Part shown: piece after piece, positions 33,236-43,605 of the stretch
How positions within the stretch are numbered: the stretch's first letter is position 1
Layout of the letters: each line of letters opens with the position of its first letter
Assembly: GCA_014859095.1 (NCBI GenBank)
Contig: JACUUV010000015.1
Location: forward strand, 1 to 56,465
Length of the DNA: 56,465 bases
Source: Clostridia bacterium
GTDB lineage: Bacteria; Bacillota; Clostridia; Peptostreptococcales; Acidaminobacteraceae
Direction: 5' to 3'
Made by a program: the position numbers and the translations under genes
The notes under the pieces: generated by a model
The model's input: the letters and a program-made list of their open reading frames with translations, nothing else
Databases searched by the model: none
What the model was told of the DNA's origin: nothing

Positions 33236-34171
33236 GTGCCATTAGTAACATCAAAAGAAATGTTCAAGAAAGCCTACGAAGGTGGTTATGCCGTAGGTGC
33301 TTTCAACGTCAACAACATGGAAATCATCCAAGGAATCGTTAAGGCCGCTGCTGAGACGAAATCACCTGTAATTCTTCAAGTATCGGCAGGCGCTAGAAAA
33401 TATGCGAGTCCTGTCTATTTGAAAAAATTGGTGGAAGCCGCATTAATCGAGAATCCTGAACTGGATATCGTACTACACCTTGACCACGGTGAAGATTTTG
33501 AAATTTGCAAATCATGTATCGATGACGGTTTCACTTCAGTCATGATTGATGGTTCAATACATTCATACGAAGAAAACGTCGCGCTCACCAAACGCGTAGT
33601 CGAATATGCACACGCAAGAGGTGTTGTTGTCGAAGCCGAGCTTGGAAGACTTGCCGGTATCGAAGATGCTGTGAATGTCTCAGCGGAAGACGCAACTTAT
33701 ACCGATCCGGATCAAGCGGTTGACTTCGTAACGCGTACAGGTTGTGACTCACTTGCGATTGCAATTGGCACAAGCCACGGTGCATACAAATTTGCAGCTG
33801 ATTCAGATCCCAAGCTCGATATCGAGCGTCTGAAGAAGATTTCCAATCTTTTACCTGGATTCCCACTTGTGCTTCACGGCGCATCCTCAGTAATTCCTGA
33901 GTATGTCGCAATGTGCAACGAGTTCGGTGGTGAACTTAAAGATGCAAAGGGCTGTCCTGAGTCCATGCTTCGCGAAGCTGCAGAGTATGGTGTTTGTAAG
34001 ATCAACATCGATTCAGACTTAAGACTTGCCATGACTGGTGTCATCAGAAAGCAATTCGCTGAAGATTCAAGCAATTTCGATCCAAGAAAATATTTATCTC
34101 CTGCTAGAGATGCTATTTACGGAATGGTTAAGCATAAAATTCTTAACGTTTTAGGTAGCAATCAAAAATAA
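33236..34171 (+). CDS. fba: Class II fructose-1,6-bisphosphate aldolase
   Basis: This zinc enzyme of glycolysis splits fructose-1,6-bisphosphate into dihydroxyacetone phosphate and glyceraldehyde-3-phosphate. Zn-binding HLDHGEDFE, VEAELGRLAG, IGTSHGAYK and the phosphate-binding LVLHGASS and KINIDSDLR segments are present. The length of 311 aa is typical of Firmicute class II aldolases. The start is GTG with AAGGGAG seven bases before. It is a single-gene unit ended by a strong terminator. Tagatose-bisphosphate aldolase is the main alternative, but no sugar operon surrounds it. Confidence 0.92.
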   Translation: MPLVTSKEMFKKAYEGGYAVGAFNVNNMEIIQGIVKAAAETKSPVILQVSAGARKYASPVYLKKLVEAALIENPELDIVLHLDHGEDFEICKSCIDDGFTSVMIDGSIHSYEENVALTKRVVEYAHARGVVVEAELGRLAGIEDAVNVSAEDATYTDPDQAVDFVTRTGCDSLAIAIGTSHGAYKFAADSDPKLDIERLKKISNLLPGFPLVLHGASSVIPEYVAMCNEFGGELKDAKGCPESMLREAAEYGVCKINIDSDLRLAMTGVIRKQFAEDSSNFDPRKYLSPARDAIYGMVKHKILNVLGSNQK

Positions 34172-34186
34172 AAAATGCTGATTAAA

Positions 34187-34221
34187 GGGCTTTTGCAGTC
34201 ATACTGCAAAAGCCCTTTTTT
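34187..34221 (+). terminator. Terminator of fba
   Basis: A perfect 12-bp stem, GGGCTTTTGCAG/CTGCAAAAGCCC, with a five-base loop is followed by TTTTTT. Confidence 0.92.
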
Positions 34222-34223
34222 CG

Positions 34224-34745
34224 TTACATTTTTGTTGGTTCCGGATATTCTACTCCATCAAGATCCACTGTGACTTCCTGAATTCTTTGATCAACAACCG
34301 GACGATCTCCATATCCTGTTTTGACTGTGGCGATTTCATCGACAATTTCGATGCCTTCCACAACTTTTCCGAAAGCCGCATACTGACCATCAAGATGAGG
34401 TGAATGCTCATGCATGATAAAAAATTGGCTACCCGCAGAGTTTGGACTTTGCGATCTCGCCATGGATAAGACGCCTTTGTCATGCTTGAGGTTGTTCTGA
34501 ACGCCATTTGTGATGAACTCCCCTTTGATGCCATAGCCTGGGCCGCCCATTCCTGTACCATCCGGGCATCCACCTTGAATCATGAAACCCTTGATTACAC
34601 GATGAAAAATGAGACCGTTATAAAACCCTCTTTGTACCAAGCTAATGAAATTGTTTACAGTATTCGGAGCGATCTCCGGATAGAGTTCGATTTTGATGGT
34701 CTTTCCACTCTCGAGTGTCATCGTCACCATTGGATTGCTTGCCAT
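34224..34745 (-). CDS. ppiB: Peptidyl-prolyl cis-trans isomerase, cyclophilin type
   Basis: This single-domain cytoplasmic cyclophilin of 173 aa catalyses proline isomerisation during protein folding. FHRVIKGFMIQGGCPDGTG contains the catalytic Arg and the Gln/Gly core; NSAGSQFFIMHEHSPHLDG and AAFGKVVEG are further family motifs. There is no signal peptide. GGAGG precedes the ATG. It sits downstream of engB on the same strand and may be transcribed with the lon-engB genes. Confidence 0.95.
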   Translation of the reverse strand: MASNPMVTMTLESGKTIKIELYPEIAPNTVNNFISLVQRGFYNGLIFHRVIKGFMIQGGCPDGTGMGGPGYGIKGEFITNGVQNNLKHDKGVLSMARSQSPNSAGSQFFIMHEHSPHLDGQYAAFGKVVEGIEIVDEIATVKTGYGDRPVVDQRIQEVTVDLDGVEYPEPTKM

Positions 34746-34762
34746 ATGTTACCTCCTGATTT

Positions 34763-35389
34763 TTACGACCCTACTTGTCTTTCTATGAATATATCCTTTT
34801 CGTTGATTTCAAAAATGCTGTTGACCAAATCCCATATGTCATACTTGCCCTTCTTATCCGAAGAGGATATGGGTATGAGGATGCCGTCATCTTCCATTTG
34901 AAGCTCACTTTTTATGATTTTCAGTTGCTTATCAATTTGTTGTTTGCTTAATTTATCGGTTTTTGTTGCAATAACTATACCACTGAATCCGGAAGCCCTG
35001 ATCCATTCGTACATCTGTTTGTCTTCACCTGAAGGCTTGTGCCTGATATCCACCAACTGGAAAACCTCAAGCAGATTCTCCCGTGATTCCAGATAAGTCT
35101 CGATGATTTTGCCCCAGGTCGCCTTTTTTTCCTTTGAGACCTTGGCAAACCCATATCCCGGAAGATCGACAAATCTGAATAGACCATCGATGTCATAAAA
35201 GTTGACCAATTGCGTCTTACCCGGTGTGGAACTCGTTTTCGCAAGTCCCTTCCTGTTAAGAAGCATGTTGATCATAGACGATTTACCAACATTGGACCTT
35301 CCTGCAAAAGCGATTTCAGGCAGTTCATCTTCAGGATATTGTGATTTCACCACTGCGCTGATCACAAATTGACTATTTTTTATCTTCAT
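34763..35389 (-). CDS. engB: Ribosome biogenesis GTPase EngB/YsxC
   Basis: This GTPase is needed for maturation of the 50S ribosomal subunit. G1 is GRSNVGKSS, the G2 threonine lies in SSTPGKTQ, G3 is DLPGYGFAKV, G4 is TKTDK and G5 is ISSSDKKG. The N-terminal QYPEDELPEIAFAGRSN is typical. The length of 208 aa is normal. It follows lon by four bases, the same order as in Bacillus (lonA-ysxC), so it is cotranscribed with the protease cluster. Confidence 0.95.
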   Translation of the reverse strand: MKIKNSQFVISAVVKSQYPEDELPEIAFAGRSNVGKSSMINMLLNRKGLAKTSSTPGKTQLVNFYDIDGLFRFVDLPGYGFAKVSKEKKATWGKIIETYLESRENLLEVFQLVDIRHKPSGEDKQMYEWIRASGFSGIVIATKTDKLSKQQIDKQLKIIKSELQMEDDGILIPISSSDKKGKYDIWDLVNSIFEINEKDIFIERQVGS

Positions 35390-35393
35390 TTTT

Positions 35394-37718
35394 TCACTCC
35401 TCTTTCACGAGTGCGTGTTCAAGGACTTCATCCATGCTCTTTACAGCAACAAATTCAATTTCCTTTTTAATGGTCTCTGGGATTTCTTCCAGATCTTTTA
35501 GATTCTCATATGGGAAAAGAATTTTCTTGATGCCCGCACGTTTTGCAGCAAGTGCTTTCTCTTTGAAGCCACCTATAGGGAGCACACGTCCTCTCAGAGT
35601 GATTTCTCCAGTCATGGCGACAAAGCGGTTCACCGGAATCCCGGACAACGCTGAAATCATGGCTGTAGCCATCGTGATTCCCGCAGAAGGTCCATCTTTT
35701 GGAATTGCGCCCTCTGGAATATGCACATGCATGTCCAGAGTCTCATAGAAGTTCTCTTCAATGCCATACATCGACGCAATTGTTCTGATGTATGACAGGC
35801 CGGCTTGTGCGGATTCCTTCATCACGTCTCCCAGTTGACCAGTGAGTTGCAATTTTCCTTTGCCCTTCATGGTGTTGACTTCAATGGAAAGCGTGTCTCC
35901 TCCGACAGTGGTCCATGCCAAACCGGTGACGATTCCAATCTGATCCTCTTCTGCGATCAAATCATAATGGTATTTGGATTTGCCGAGATATTTGTCAATA
36001 TTCTTATCTGTGATTCGAACGGTCTTCACTTCGCCTTTTACAACCCTGACTGCCGCTTTTCTGCAAATATTGGCTATTTTTCTTTCAAGTTCACGAACAC
36101 CGGATTCTCTGGTGTATTTTCGGATGAGTTCAAGCAAGGCATCATCGGAAAGTGATAGGCTTGATTTAGCCATGCCGTGTTCTTCCATTTCTTTTGGTAC
36201 CAGATATTTTTTGGCGATATTGAGTTTCTCATATTCCGTATATCCAGAAACCTGGATGACTTCCATACGATCCAGAAGCGGTCTCGGGATGGTCATGAGT
36301 GAATTTGCTGTCGTTATGAACATGACTTTCGAAAGATCGAAAGGCACTTCCAAATAATGATCTGTAAACTCCTTGTTTTGTTCTGGGTCGAGCACTTCAA
36401 GGAGCGCTGATGCCGGATCGCCTCTGAAATCACTGGAAACCTTGTCTATTTCATCAAAGAGGAAAACAGGATTTTTGGTGCCGGCTTCTTTGATGCCATT
36501 GATGATTCGACCAGGAATCGCACCGATGTAAGTTCTTCTATGTCCTCTGATTTCAGCTTCATCTCTCACGCCACCAAGTGACATCCTTACGAACTCACGG
36601 CCCAGTGATCTGGCGATGGATTTCGCTATTGAAGTCTTGCCTACTCCTGGAGGCCCAACAAGACAAATGATCGGGCCTTTCATACTGTGGGTCAGGTCTC
36701 TGACAGCGAGATATTCAACGACTCTTTCCTTGACACTTTCAAGACCAAAGTGATCTTCATCCAGAATCGTCTGTGCTTTCACCAAATCAATCTCATCTTT
36801 AGTCTCTTTTTTCCATGGCAAATCAAGAATCCAGTTGACATAACTTCTAATGACTCCACTTTCCGCTGAGGAAGGTGACAGTCTTGAATATCTGTCGATT
36901 TCATTTGAGACTTTCTTTTCGATCTTTTTCGATAGTCTCAATTTCTTGAGTTGTTTTCTCATCACTTCTATTTCGTCTTCTTGTGCTTCTTCTTCACCGA
37001 GTTCATCTCTGATGGCTTTGATCTGCTCACGAAGATAGTATTCTTTTTGAGATTTGTTGATCTGATTTTTCACTTTGTCGTTGATGTTTTTCTCAACTTC
37101 CAAAATCTCAATTTCAGTCAAAAGAATTTTAAGCAACTGCTCAAGACGTTCCTTGACATCGATTGAATTGATCAATTCTTGTTTTTGTTCCGTCTTCAGT
37201 GTGATCTGAGCCGCAATGATATCCGATAATCTTCCAGGTTCATCTATTGAAGACACAGACAGGATGACATCAGGGCTGACTCGGTTGCTGATGGCAATGT
37301 ATTTTTCAAACGCGGAAATGGCACTTCTCATCAGCGCTCGTGTTTCTTTGTCAATTTCAAGGCTGTCCAGATAAGTCTTCACTTCAACACGGAAATAGGG
37401 CTCTTCTTCTGTAATGAGTTCCACTTCCGCACGTTGAATGCCTTCCACTAAAACTCGGATTGCATCACCCGGAAGTTTTAACATTTGCTTGATTTTGCAG
37501 ATGGTACCTACTTTATAGAAATCTGTCGATTCTGGAGAGTCGTTGTCGATATCAAATTGTGTCGTTAAAAATATTCTTTGGTCTTTAGCCATTGCAGCTT
37601 CGAGTGCTTTAATCGATTTTTTTCTGCCCACGTCAAAATGAAGGACCATATATGGGAATATGGAAAGTCCTCTGAGTGGAATCAATGGCAAATTGATGAC
37701 TTTATTTTCGGTTTCCAT
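35394..37718 (-). CDS. lon: ATP-dependent protease Lon (LonA)
   Basis: This is a hexameric ATP-dependent serine protease for damaged and regulatory proteins. The N-terminal substrate domain (about 10-200) is followed by a coiled coil, an AAA+ domain with GPPGVGKTS and FLFDEIDK, and a C-terminal protease domain with the catalytic Ser in [10 protein letters not shown] and the catalytic Lys in [14 protein letters not shown]. The length of 774 aa is typical. ATG 37718 is chosen because AAAGAGGTG lies just upstream; the frame has an earlier ATG at 37748. It lies between clpX and engB, separated from clpX by 84 bp with a small hairpin. Confidence 0.96.
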   Translation of the reverse strand: METENKVINLPLIPLRGLSIFPYMVLHFDVGRKKSIKALEAAMAKDQRIFLTTQFDIDNDSPESTDFYKVGTICKIKQMLKLPGDAIRVLVEGIQRAEVELITEEEPYFRVEVKTYLDSLEIDKETRALMRSAISAFEKYIAISNRVSPDVILSVSSIDEPGRLSDIIAAQITLKTEQKQELINSIDVKERLEQLLKILLTEIEILEVEKNINDKVKNQINKSQKEYYLREQIKAIRDELGEEEAQEDEIEVMRKQLKKLRLSKKIEKKVSNEIDRYSRLSPSSAESGVIRSYVNWILDLPWKKETKDEIDLVKAQTILDEDHFGLESVKERVVEYLAVRDLTHSMKGPIICLVGPPGVGKTSIAKSIARSLGREFVRMSLGGVRDEAEIRGHRRTYIGAIPGRIINGIKEAGTKNPVFLFDEIDKVSSDFRGDPASALLEVLDPEQNKEFTDHYLEVPFDLSKVMFITTANSLMTIPRPLLDRMEVIQVSGYTEYEKLNIAKKYLVPKEMEEHGMAKSSLSLSDDALLELIRKYTRESGVRELERKIANICRKAAVRVVKGEVKTVRITDKNIDKYLGKSKYHYDLIAEEDQIGIVTGLAWTTVGGDTLSIEVNTMKGKGKLQLTGQLGDVMKESAQAGLSYIRTIASMYGIEENFYETLDMHVHIPEGAIPKDGPSAGITMATAMISALSGIPVNRFVAMTGEITLRGRVLPIGGFKEKALAAKRAGIKKILFPYENLKDLEEIPETIKKEIEFVAVKSMDEVLEHALVKEE

Positions 37719-37775
37719 GCAATCACCTCTTTCTTCTACGATATTCATACCCCTTTTGGAGAAATTAAACGAAAG

Positions 37776-37795
37776 AACGAGCTTCCGCTCGCCCT
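37776..37795 (-). terminator. Small hairpin between clpX and lon, weak terminator or attenuator
   Basis: The five-base-pair stem CGAGC/GCTCG with a TTCC loop is followed on the minus strand by TTCTTTCGTTT. It is too short to be a strong terminator, so partial readthrough into lon is likely. Confidence 0.35.
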
Positions 37796-37802
37796 TATTG
37801 TT

Positions 37803-39101
37803 TTAGGATACACTTTCTTTGCTTTCTTTGCTTTGTTTTGTTGTTTTGGTTTTGGATGCGTCCTTTGATGAGTCCATCAAGACCAGAGTAGGCAGTTGAT
37901 GATTGTGGATTGTCTCTTTGGTGACAATGCACTTTTTGATATCATCTCTTGATGGAATCTCGTACATGATTTCCATCATGATGTTCTCAAGAATGGATCT
38001 TAAACCACGAGCTCCTGTTTTACGTTCTATAGCCAATCTGGCGACTTCCACCAAAGCTTCATCATCAAACTCGAGCTCGACGGAATCGAGTTTCAACATT
38101 TTCTGATATTGTTTGATGATGGCATTCCTAGGTTCTTTGAGAATTCTGACCAAAGCATCCTGGTCGAGTTCATGAAGTGCGACCACAACAGGCACCCTGC
38201 CCACAAATTCCGGAATCAACCCGAATTTGAGCAAGTCCTTTGGCTCGATTTTATCGAAGAGTTCTCCGAGGGAGACGTTCTTCTTGCTTTTGACCGTTGC
38301 GCCGAATCCCATGGCTTTCTCACCGATTCTGGAATTGATGATGGAATCCATTCCATCAAATGCACCACCGACAATAAACAGAATATTGGTGGTGTCCACT
38401 TGGAGAAATTCCTGATGTGGATGCTTTCTTCCCCCTTGTGGAGGCACATTTGCAACAGTACCTTCTATGATTTTGAGAAGTGCTTGTTGGACACCTTCTC
38501 CAGAAACATCACGCGTGATTGAAGGATTTTCAGATTTGCGTGTGATTTTATCGATTTCATCGATGTAAATAATACCCTTTTGTGCACGTTCGATGTCATA
38601 ATCCGCCGCTTGAACAAGCTTCAATATGATATTTTCCACATCTTCGCCCACATAACCAGCTTCAGTCAAAGCAGTGGCATCCGCAATGGCAAAAGGCACA
38701 TCCAGAATCTTGGCGAGTGTCTGCGCGAGCAACGTCTTACCTGATCCCGTGGGACCGATCAAAAGTATATTGCTCTTTTGAAGCTCCACTTCATCGTCAC
38801 CTGTCTCCGATTGGATGCGCTTGTAATGATTGTACATCGCGACGGAAAGCGTTTTCTTGGCACGTTCCTGACCAATCACGTACGCATCGAGAATTGCTTT
38901 GATCTCAGAAGGTTTTGGAAGTTCTTCAATCGTCCACTCCATTAGATCGTCACCTTTGTAGATGGCGAGCTCCTCTTCCAAGATCTCATTGCATAGTTCG
39001 ATGCACTCGTCACAAATGTAGACATTCGGACCAGCGATCAGACGCTTAACTTGCTCTTGACTTTTACCGCAGAAGGAACACTTCAAAGTCGGTTTATCCA
39101 T
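37803..39101 (-). CDS. clpX: ClpX, ATP-dependent unfoldase of ClpXP
   Basis: This AAA+ unfoldase feeds substrates to ClpP. The N-terminal zinc finger uses Cys8, Cys11, Cys30 and Cys33. Walker A is [13 protein letters not shown], Walker [11 protein letters not shown], followed by [16 protein letters not shown]-like sequence and arginine-finger regions (EFVGRVPV). The length of 432 aa is normal, with a Lys/Thr/Ser-rich tail ([17 protein letters not shown]). It starts with GAGG before the ATG, 21 bp after clpP, and is part of the tig-clpP-clpX operon. Confidence 0.97.
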   Translation of the reverse strand: MDKPTLKCSFCGKSQEQVKRLIAGPNVYICDECIELCNEILEEELAIYKGDDLMEWTIEELPKPSEIKAILDAYVIGQERAKKTLSVAMYNHYKRIQSETGDDEVELQKSNILLIGPTGSGKTLLAQTLAKILDVPFAIADATALTEAGYVGEDVENIILKLVQAADYDIERAQKGIIYIDEIDKITRKSENPSITRDVSGEGVQQALLKIIEGTVANVPPQGGRKHPHQEFLQVDTTNILFIVGGAFDGMDSIINSRIGEKAMGFGATVKSKKNVSLGELFDKIEPKDLLKFGLIPEFVGRVPVVVALHELDQDALVRILKEPRNAIIKQYQKMLKLDSVELEFDDEALVEVARLAIERKTGARGLRSILENIMMEIMYEIPSRDDIKKCIVTKETIHNHQLPTLVLMDSSKDASKTKTTKQSKESKESVS

Positions 39102-39122
39102 TTCTTACCTCATTTCCCATTA

Positions 39123-39707
39123 CTATCTCTTTGTAAAAACCTTGTCTATAAGACCATATGCAACTGCTTCTTCCGCTGTCATAAAGAAATCTCTTTCAGT
39201 ATCTTTTTCGATTTGCTTTAAAGGTTTGCCTGTTTTTCGACTTAAAATATTATTCAAGTCTTTTCTTAATTTTATAATTCTATCCGCTTGTATTTTGATA
39301 TCCGAAGCTTGACCTCTCGCACCACCCAGTGGTTGATGGATCATCACTTCAGCGTTTGCAAGCGCATATCTTTTGCCTTTTTCACCAGCTGCGAGCAGGA
39401 ATGCTCCCATACTCGCCGCCATGCCAACACAAATGGTTGAAACATCAGGTTTGATGTATTCCATTGTGTCAAATATAGCCATACCGGCAGTGATGGATCC
39501 ACCAGGACTGTTGATGTATATGCTGATATCCTTGTCCGGATCCTCCGCTTCGAGAAAGAGGAGTTGAGCGATGACCACATTGGACATGTAATCGTCGATT
39601 TCTCCGCTTATGAATACTATTCTATCCTTCAAGAGTCTGGAATAGATATCGTAAGATCTTTCTCCTTTGCTTGTCTGTTCTATAACATAAGGAACATAAT
39701 TTGCCAT
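39123..39707 (-). CDS. clpP: ClpP, proteolytic subunit of ClpXP
   Basis: This tetradecameric serine protease has the catalytic triad Ser99 ([11 protein letters not shown]), His124 (MIHQPLGG) and Asp173 (ERDFFMT). The ClpX-binding hydrophobic region and the [14 protein letters not shown] loop are intact. The length of 194 aa is normal, with no long propeptide. AGGAGG precedes the ATG. It sits between tig and clpX; this tig-clpP-clpX order is typical of Clostridia. Confidence 0.97.
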   Translation of the reverse strand: MANYVPYVIEQTSKGERSYDIYSRLLKDRIVFISGEIDDYMSNVVIAQLLFLEAEDPDKDISIYINSPGGSITAGMAIFDTMEYIKPDVSTICVGMAASMGAFLLAAGEKGKRYALANAEVMIHQPLGGARGQASDIKIQADRIIKLRKDLNNILSRKTGKPLKQIEKDTERDFFMTAEEAVAYGLIDKVFTKR

Positions 39708-39727
39708 TTGACACCTCCTGTTGGTGG

Positions 39728-41014
39728 TTAGACCAACTTTGCTTGAGCTATTAGGTAATCCACTGCTTTTTTTGATTTCAAATTTTCTTTAAGATATTCA
39801 AAATCATTTTGTTCGAATATTTTTTTGGTTTCTTCTACAGATTTATTTTGAATTTCAGCAATTCTCGCTATTTCAGCATCGATGTCCTCATCACTTACCT
39901 GAAGGTTTTCTTGCTCAGCGACTTTTTCGATGACCATACCTGTTTTAACACGCATGATAGCGTCAGGTCTCATTTGAACTTTTAGGTCATCGATTTTTCC
40001 ACCTGTGAACTGGATGTATTGCTCGAGGCTCAAACCTTGATATTTGAGTTGTTGATCGAAATCCCTAAGCATGCCGTCAACTTCGCCGTCTATCATTTTT
40101 TCTGGAATTTCAACATCAAGCAAATTCGCGACTGTTTCTATGACTTTATCTCTTTGTGCCGCTTCTGCGCTCCCTTTTGATGATTCCTCAAGTTCTTTTT
40201 TGATGCTCTCTTTGTATTCTTCAAGCGTTTCAAACTCAGAAACATCTTTTGCGAACTCATCATCAAGAGCAGGCAACTCTTTAACTTTGATCTCATTGAT
40301 ATTAACAATGAAAATCGCTTCTTTTCCAGCAAGTTCCTCTGAATGGTATGCCTCTGGGAAAGTCACGTTCACCTTGACCTCATCACCGACTTTTGCGCCA
40401 ATCAATTGCTCTTCAAATCCAGGAATGAATTTATTTGAACCGATTTCAAGTTCTTGACCTTCTGCTGTGCCACCATCAAATTGTTGTTCTCCTACGAATC
40501 CTTTGTAATCGATGATTGTCGTATCACCGTTCTCAATTGCACGATCTGTGACACTTATAAGTCTTGCGTTCATGTTTCGAGTCTTTTCAAGCTCTTCCAT
40601 CAACATTTCTTCAGTGACTTCAGCGTTGATTTTCTCAACTTCAATGCCTTTGTATCCTTCGAGAGTGAACTCTGGAGCAACTGTCACAACAGCGGTGAAC
40701 ACCAGACCTTTGCCCGCTTCGATTTCCTCGATGTCGATGTCGGGTCTTGCAACTGGTTCCACTCCTAGTGTATCCAGAGCGATTCCATAGTGTTCCGGTA
40801 AAAGTTCGTTGACTGCGTCTTCATAAAATACGCCTTCACCGTAATGTTTCTCGATGATGCTTCTAGGTGCTTTGCCTTTTCTGAAGCCCGGAATGTTGAA
40901 TTTACCTTTGCTTTTGTTATATACTGCTTGAACTGATTTTTGAAACACTTCATCTGAAACAGTGATTTTCATTGTGACTTCACTATTTTCCTTTTTTAAG
41001 ATCTCATAATTCAT
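39728..41014 (-). CDS. tig: Trigger factor (ribosome-associated chaperone and prolyl isomerase)
   Basis: This chaperone binds the ribosomal exit tunnel and helps nascent chains fold. The ribosome-binding signature lies in [15 protein letters not shown], the FKBP-like isomerase domain in the centre ([33 protein letters not shown]), and a helical C-terminal arm domain to the end. ATG 41014 follows GGGAGGCAATCAA; a few upstream in-frame codons are not used. The length of 428 aa is normal. It is the first gene of the protease/chaperone cluster. Confidence 0.96.
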   Translation of the reverse strand: MNYEILKKENSEVTMKITVSDEVFQKSVQAVYNKSKGKFNIPGFRKGKAPRSIIEKHYGEGVFYEDAVNELLPEHYGIALDTLGVEPVARPDIDIEEIEAGKGLVFTAVVTVAPEFTLEGYKGIEVEKINAEVTEEMLMEELEKTRNMNARLISVTDRAIENGDTTIIDYKGFVGEQQFDGGTAEGQELEIGSNKFIPGFEEQLIGAKVGDEVKVNVTFPEAYHSEELAGKEAIFIVNINEIKVKELPALDDEFAKDVSEFETLEEYKESIKKELEESSKGSAEAAQRDKVIETVANLLDVEIPEKMIDGEVDGMLRDFDQQLKYQGLSLEQYIQFTGGKIDDLKVQMRPDAIMRVKTGMVIEKVAEQENLQVSDEDIDAEIARIAEIQNKSVEETKKIFEQNDFEYLKENLKSKKAVDYLIAQAKLV

Positions 41015-41102
41015 TTGATTGCCTCCCAACTATTTCTACTGGATTCTCCAGTAATTTTCAATTTCATCTATTTTTTACATAAAAATGCTCATTAACCCAA
41101 TA

Positions 41103-41131
41103 ATCGTACCTTATTTGGTCGAAAAAGTAAA
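41103..41131 (-). promoter_or_regulatory. Possible promoter of the tig-clpP-clpX operon
   Basis: On the minus strand TTTACT (41126-41131) and TACGAT (41103-41108) are 17 bp apart, about 90 bp before tig. The -35 overlaps a GGTCGAA heptad that faintly recalls CtsR half-sites, but the second half does not match. Confidence 0.4.
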
Positions 41132-41271
41132 GTTTAATACCGAAAATCAATATAATTATACCTTAAATACACCATCAAACAACCCTTTCTTGCAAAATTT
41201 AATGGATTGTTATAAACTATTCACATTCCGTTTACAACTTACATTATTTAACATTCCAAGTAGGAGATGAT

Positions 41272-43158
41272 ATGTCATTTGATACACTGACAATGGACCA
41301 ACAAACTGCCGCATCACACTTTGAAGGACCTGCACTTACCCTTGCTATCCCAGGAAGCGGCAAAACCACACTTCTTATATATAGATTGATCCATCTCGTA
41401 GAAAAGTATGATGTGGCCCCTGAAACAATATTGACACTTACCTTTTCCAAAGCTTCTGCTGAAGATATGAAAAACCGTTACAGGACGCTTTCAGAGTCAG
41501 GCCTCGATTATGGATTTACTTTCATGACCATACACAAATTCGCTTTCGGAATTTATAAGCTCTATGCCCAAAAAACCGGAAGACAAATGCGCCTGATTGA
41601 TGAAGGCGGTGAAAAATACCGTATTCTATCTGGCATCTTCAGAAAACATCAGGATGAAAAGCTGAACGAGGATGAGTTTGAAACCCTCTCAAGTCAGATC
41701 GGATTGATCTACAACTTAAAACTCAAAAGGGAAGACAAGGATCTCAAGCGTTTCGAATGGGACAACATTTTCGAAATGGCGGAAGACTATCACAGGTACA
41801 AACGCACACACAATTGCTTCGATTTCGATGACATGTTGCTGGACGCCATTAAAATATTGAAGAAAAATCCCACTTTATTGGAATCTGTTCAAAAGCGCTA
41901 TTCATTCATCCAAGTGGATGAGGCTCAGGATACCTCAAAACTTCAGTATGAACTCATCGAGCTCATTGCCGGTGAACAGGGCAACTTGTTTCTGGTCGCA
42001 GATGATGACCAGTCCATATATGGATTCAGAGGTGCTTATCCCGATTATTTGCTGGATTTTCCAAAAAGGTTTGTGAACTCGAAACTGTATCATCTTTCCA
42101 TCAATTTCAGATCCGACGCCAACATAGTAAAAACCGCTGAAGGCCTGATCGGAATCAATACGAACAGATATGACAAACCAATGAATGCCATCAAACCTGC
42201 CGAACTGAAACCTAAAGTCATAGTGTTCGAAGATTTGTATAAAAGAAACTCGTATATTGTTTCTTCCATATTAAGAGATTCAACGGAAAGAGCAATCCTG
42301 TATAGAAACAAGGTGTCGGCACTCAGCATCATGGACACACTATCTAGAAACGGCATCGCATTTGACATAAAGGACCCACCGATGAACGAACTCAACCACT
42401 GGATGCTTGGGGATCTGCTGGCTTTCTTCAATTTGATGCTCATCCCTCAGGATCTTGAAAGTTTTACCCGCATCGCCTTTAAAATGAACGGTTTCATATC
42501 CAGGGAAATGCTAGATCATATCCGGTCCAACCACAGGGGAAGGGATGTGTTTTCTATTCTAGTCGATATTCCCTTCTTGGAGGACTACCAGACCCGGACC
42601 CAGGAAAGATTGAGATCCCAGTTTCACGAGCTCTCCAGATTACGGCCTTTTGACGCCATTCACTTTATTGAAACGGAACTTGGATATCTGGATCATCTCA
42701 AACAAAACACGGAGAGACATGGTATGACAATGCATTTCGCCAGAACGAGACTCGATGCCTACAAAGCGATTGCGAAACCTCTGAAGACCGCATTTGACTT
42801 CATCACTCGTATTGATGCCTTGAAAACCACATTAAAGGGTTTAAACAACTCAGGCAGCTCTATAACCTTATCGACAATTCATGGTTCCAAAGGACTCGAA
42901 TTTGAAAATGTCAGTATGATTGATGTGAATCCTAAAACCTTTCCAGGCCATAGGGCGACAGAAAACGGCGCTCTTGAAGAGGAACGCCGCCTATTTTATG
43001 TAGGTCTCACCAGAGCCAAATCCAGTTTTGAACTTTTGCATGTGGAGTTTGTCAATGGCTCATTCAATCCGAATTCAAAATTCATCGATGAACTCGTCGG
43101 TCAACCGCTCACGGACCACCTTTTTGATCACATCACCGGAAAACCCGCGACCGGCTAG
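41272..43158 (+). CDS. UvrD/Rep-family superfamily 1 DNA helicase
   Basis: This ATP-dependent 3'-5' DNA helicase has motif I (AIPGSGKTTLLIYRL), motif Ia (LTLTFSKASAEDMKNR), motif II (IQVDEAQDTSKLQYE), motif III (VADDDQSIYGFRGA), motif IV (LSINFRSD), motif V (STIHGSKGLEFENV) and motif VI (EEERRLFYVGLTRAKSSF). At 628 aa it is shorter than PcrA/UvrD (about 720-740) and lacks the C-terminal Tudor-like tail, which resembles smaller UvrD-like helicases of Clostridia. GGAG precedes the ATG. Its 3' end overlaps recX by 84 bp in the opposite direction. It is not AddA or AddB; there is no nuclease domain. Confidence 0.88.
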   Translation: MSFDTLTMDQQTAASHFEGPALTLAIPGSGKTTLLIYRLIHLVEKYDVAPETILTLTFSKASAEDMKNRYRTLSESGLDYGFTFMTIHKFAFGIYKLYAQKTGRQMRLIDEGGEKYRILSGIFRKHQDEKLNEDEFETLSSQIGLIYNLKLKREDKDLKRFEWDNIFEMAEDYHRYKRTHNCFDFDDMLLDAIKILKKNPTLLESVQKRYSFIQVDEAQDTSKLQYELIELIAGEQGNLFLVADDDQSIYGFRGAYPDYLLDFPKRFVNSKLYHLSINFRSDANIVKTAEGLIGINTNRYDKPMNAIKPAELKPKVIVFEDLYKRNSYIVSSILRDSTERAILYRNKVSALSIMDTLSRNGIAFDIKDPPMNELNHWMLGDLLAFFNLMLIPQDLESFTRIAFKMNGFISREMLDHIRSNHRGRDVFSILVDIPFLEDYQTRTQERLRSQFHELSRLRPFDAIHFIETELGYLDHLKQNTERHGMTMHFARTRLDAYKAIAKPLKTAFDFITRIDALKTTLKGLNNSGSSITLSTIHGSKGLEFENVSMIDVNPKTFPGHRATENGALEEERRLFYVGLTRAKSSFELLHVEFVNGSFNPNSKFIDELVGQPLTDHLFDHITGKPATG

Positions 43159-43605
43159 AAACATGGAGAATTTCTGATGCATTTTATACTTATACGCATA
43201 ATCCGTTTTAATGCGATCCCAATCAATGGTTGTGGTCGCCATTTTTTTGTCCAAAACCCCTTTTGCCACTTCGTATGAAGAAGGTCCGTCTTCCAAACTT
43301 TCAAAAGCTCTTTCTATATCTTCAGGTGACACGCCCTTTTGTTTAAGGTATGCCTTGAGGCGATAAGGGCCATAACTTTTTTGTTTGGCTTCAATATAGG
43401 AAAGTGCGAACTGGACATCATCCAAGAAACGATTCTCGGTCAAAAAATTCAAAACAAGCCTCTGAGTGTTTTCATCAACTTGTTTCTCGCCTAGTTTTTT
43501 TATGATTTCAGCACGGGACCTCATCTTGAGTGATAAAAGATAAAGCGTGTAATTCAGCCATTTCTCATAATATTTTTGATCCAAAGCAACTCCCTTTCGT
43601 CTCAT
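43075..43605 (-). CDS. recX: RecX-type regulator of RecA
   Basis: RecX is a small, three-helix-repeat protein that modulates RecA filaments. Family pattern visible: YLLSLKMRSRAEIIKKL, FLDDVQFALSYIEAKQKSYGPYRLKAYLKQKG and a C-terminal GRGFSGDVIKKVV. The 176-aa length fits. The ATG overlaps the stop of the upstream gene (ATGA) but lacks a ribosome binding site; TTG 43584, five bases after AAGGGAG, is the alternative start. The 3' end overlaps the UvrD-like gene by 84 bp antisense. recA is not in the window. Confidence 0.8.
   Translation of the reverse strand: MRRKGVALDQKYYEKWLNYTLYLLSLKMRSRAEIIKKLGEKQVDENTQRLVLNFLTENRFLDDVQFALSYIEAKQKSYGPYRLKAYLKQKGVSPEDIERAFESLEDGPSSYEVAKGVLDKKMATTTIDWDRIKTDYAYKYKMHQKFSMFLAGRGFSGDVIKKVVRERLTDEFIDEF

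Noticed and set aside
41115-41135. A CtsR operator upstream of tig
   Set aside because: Only one GGTCGAA heptad is close to the consensus; the second half-site does not match GGTCAAA, so it is probably chance.
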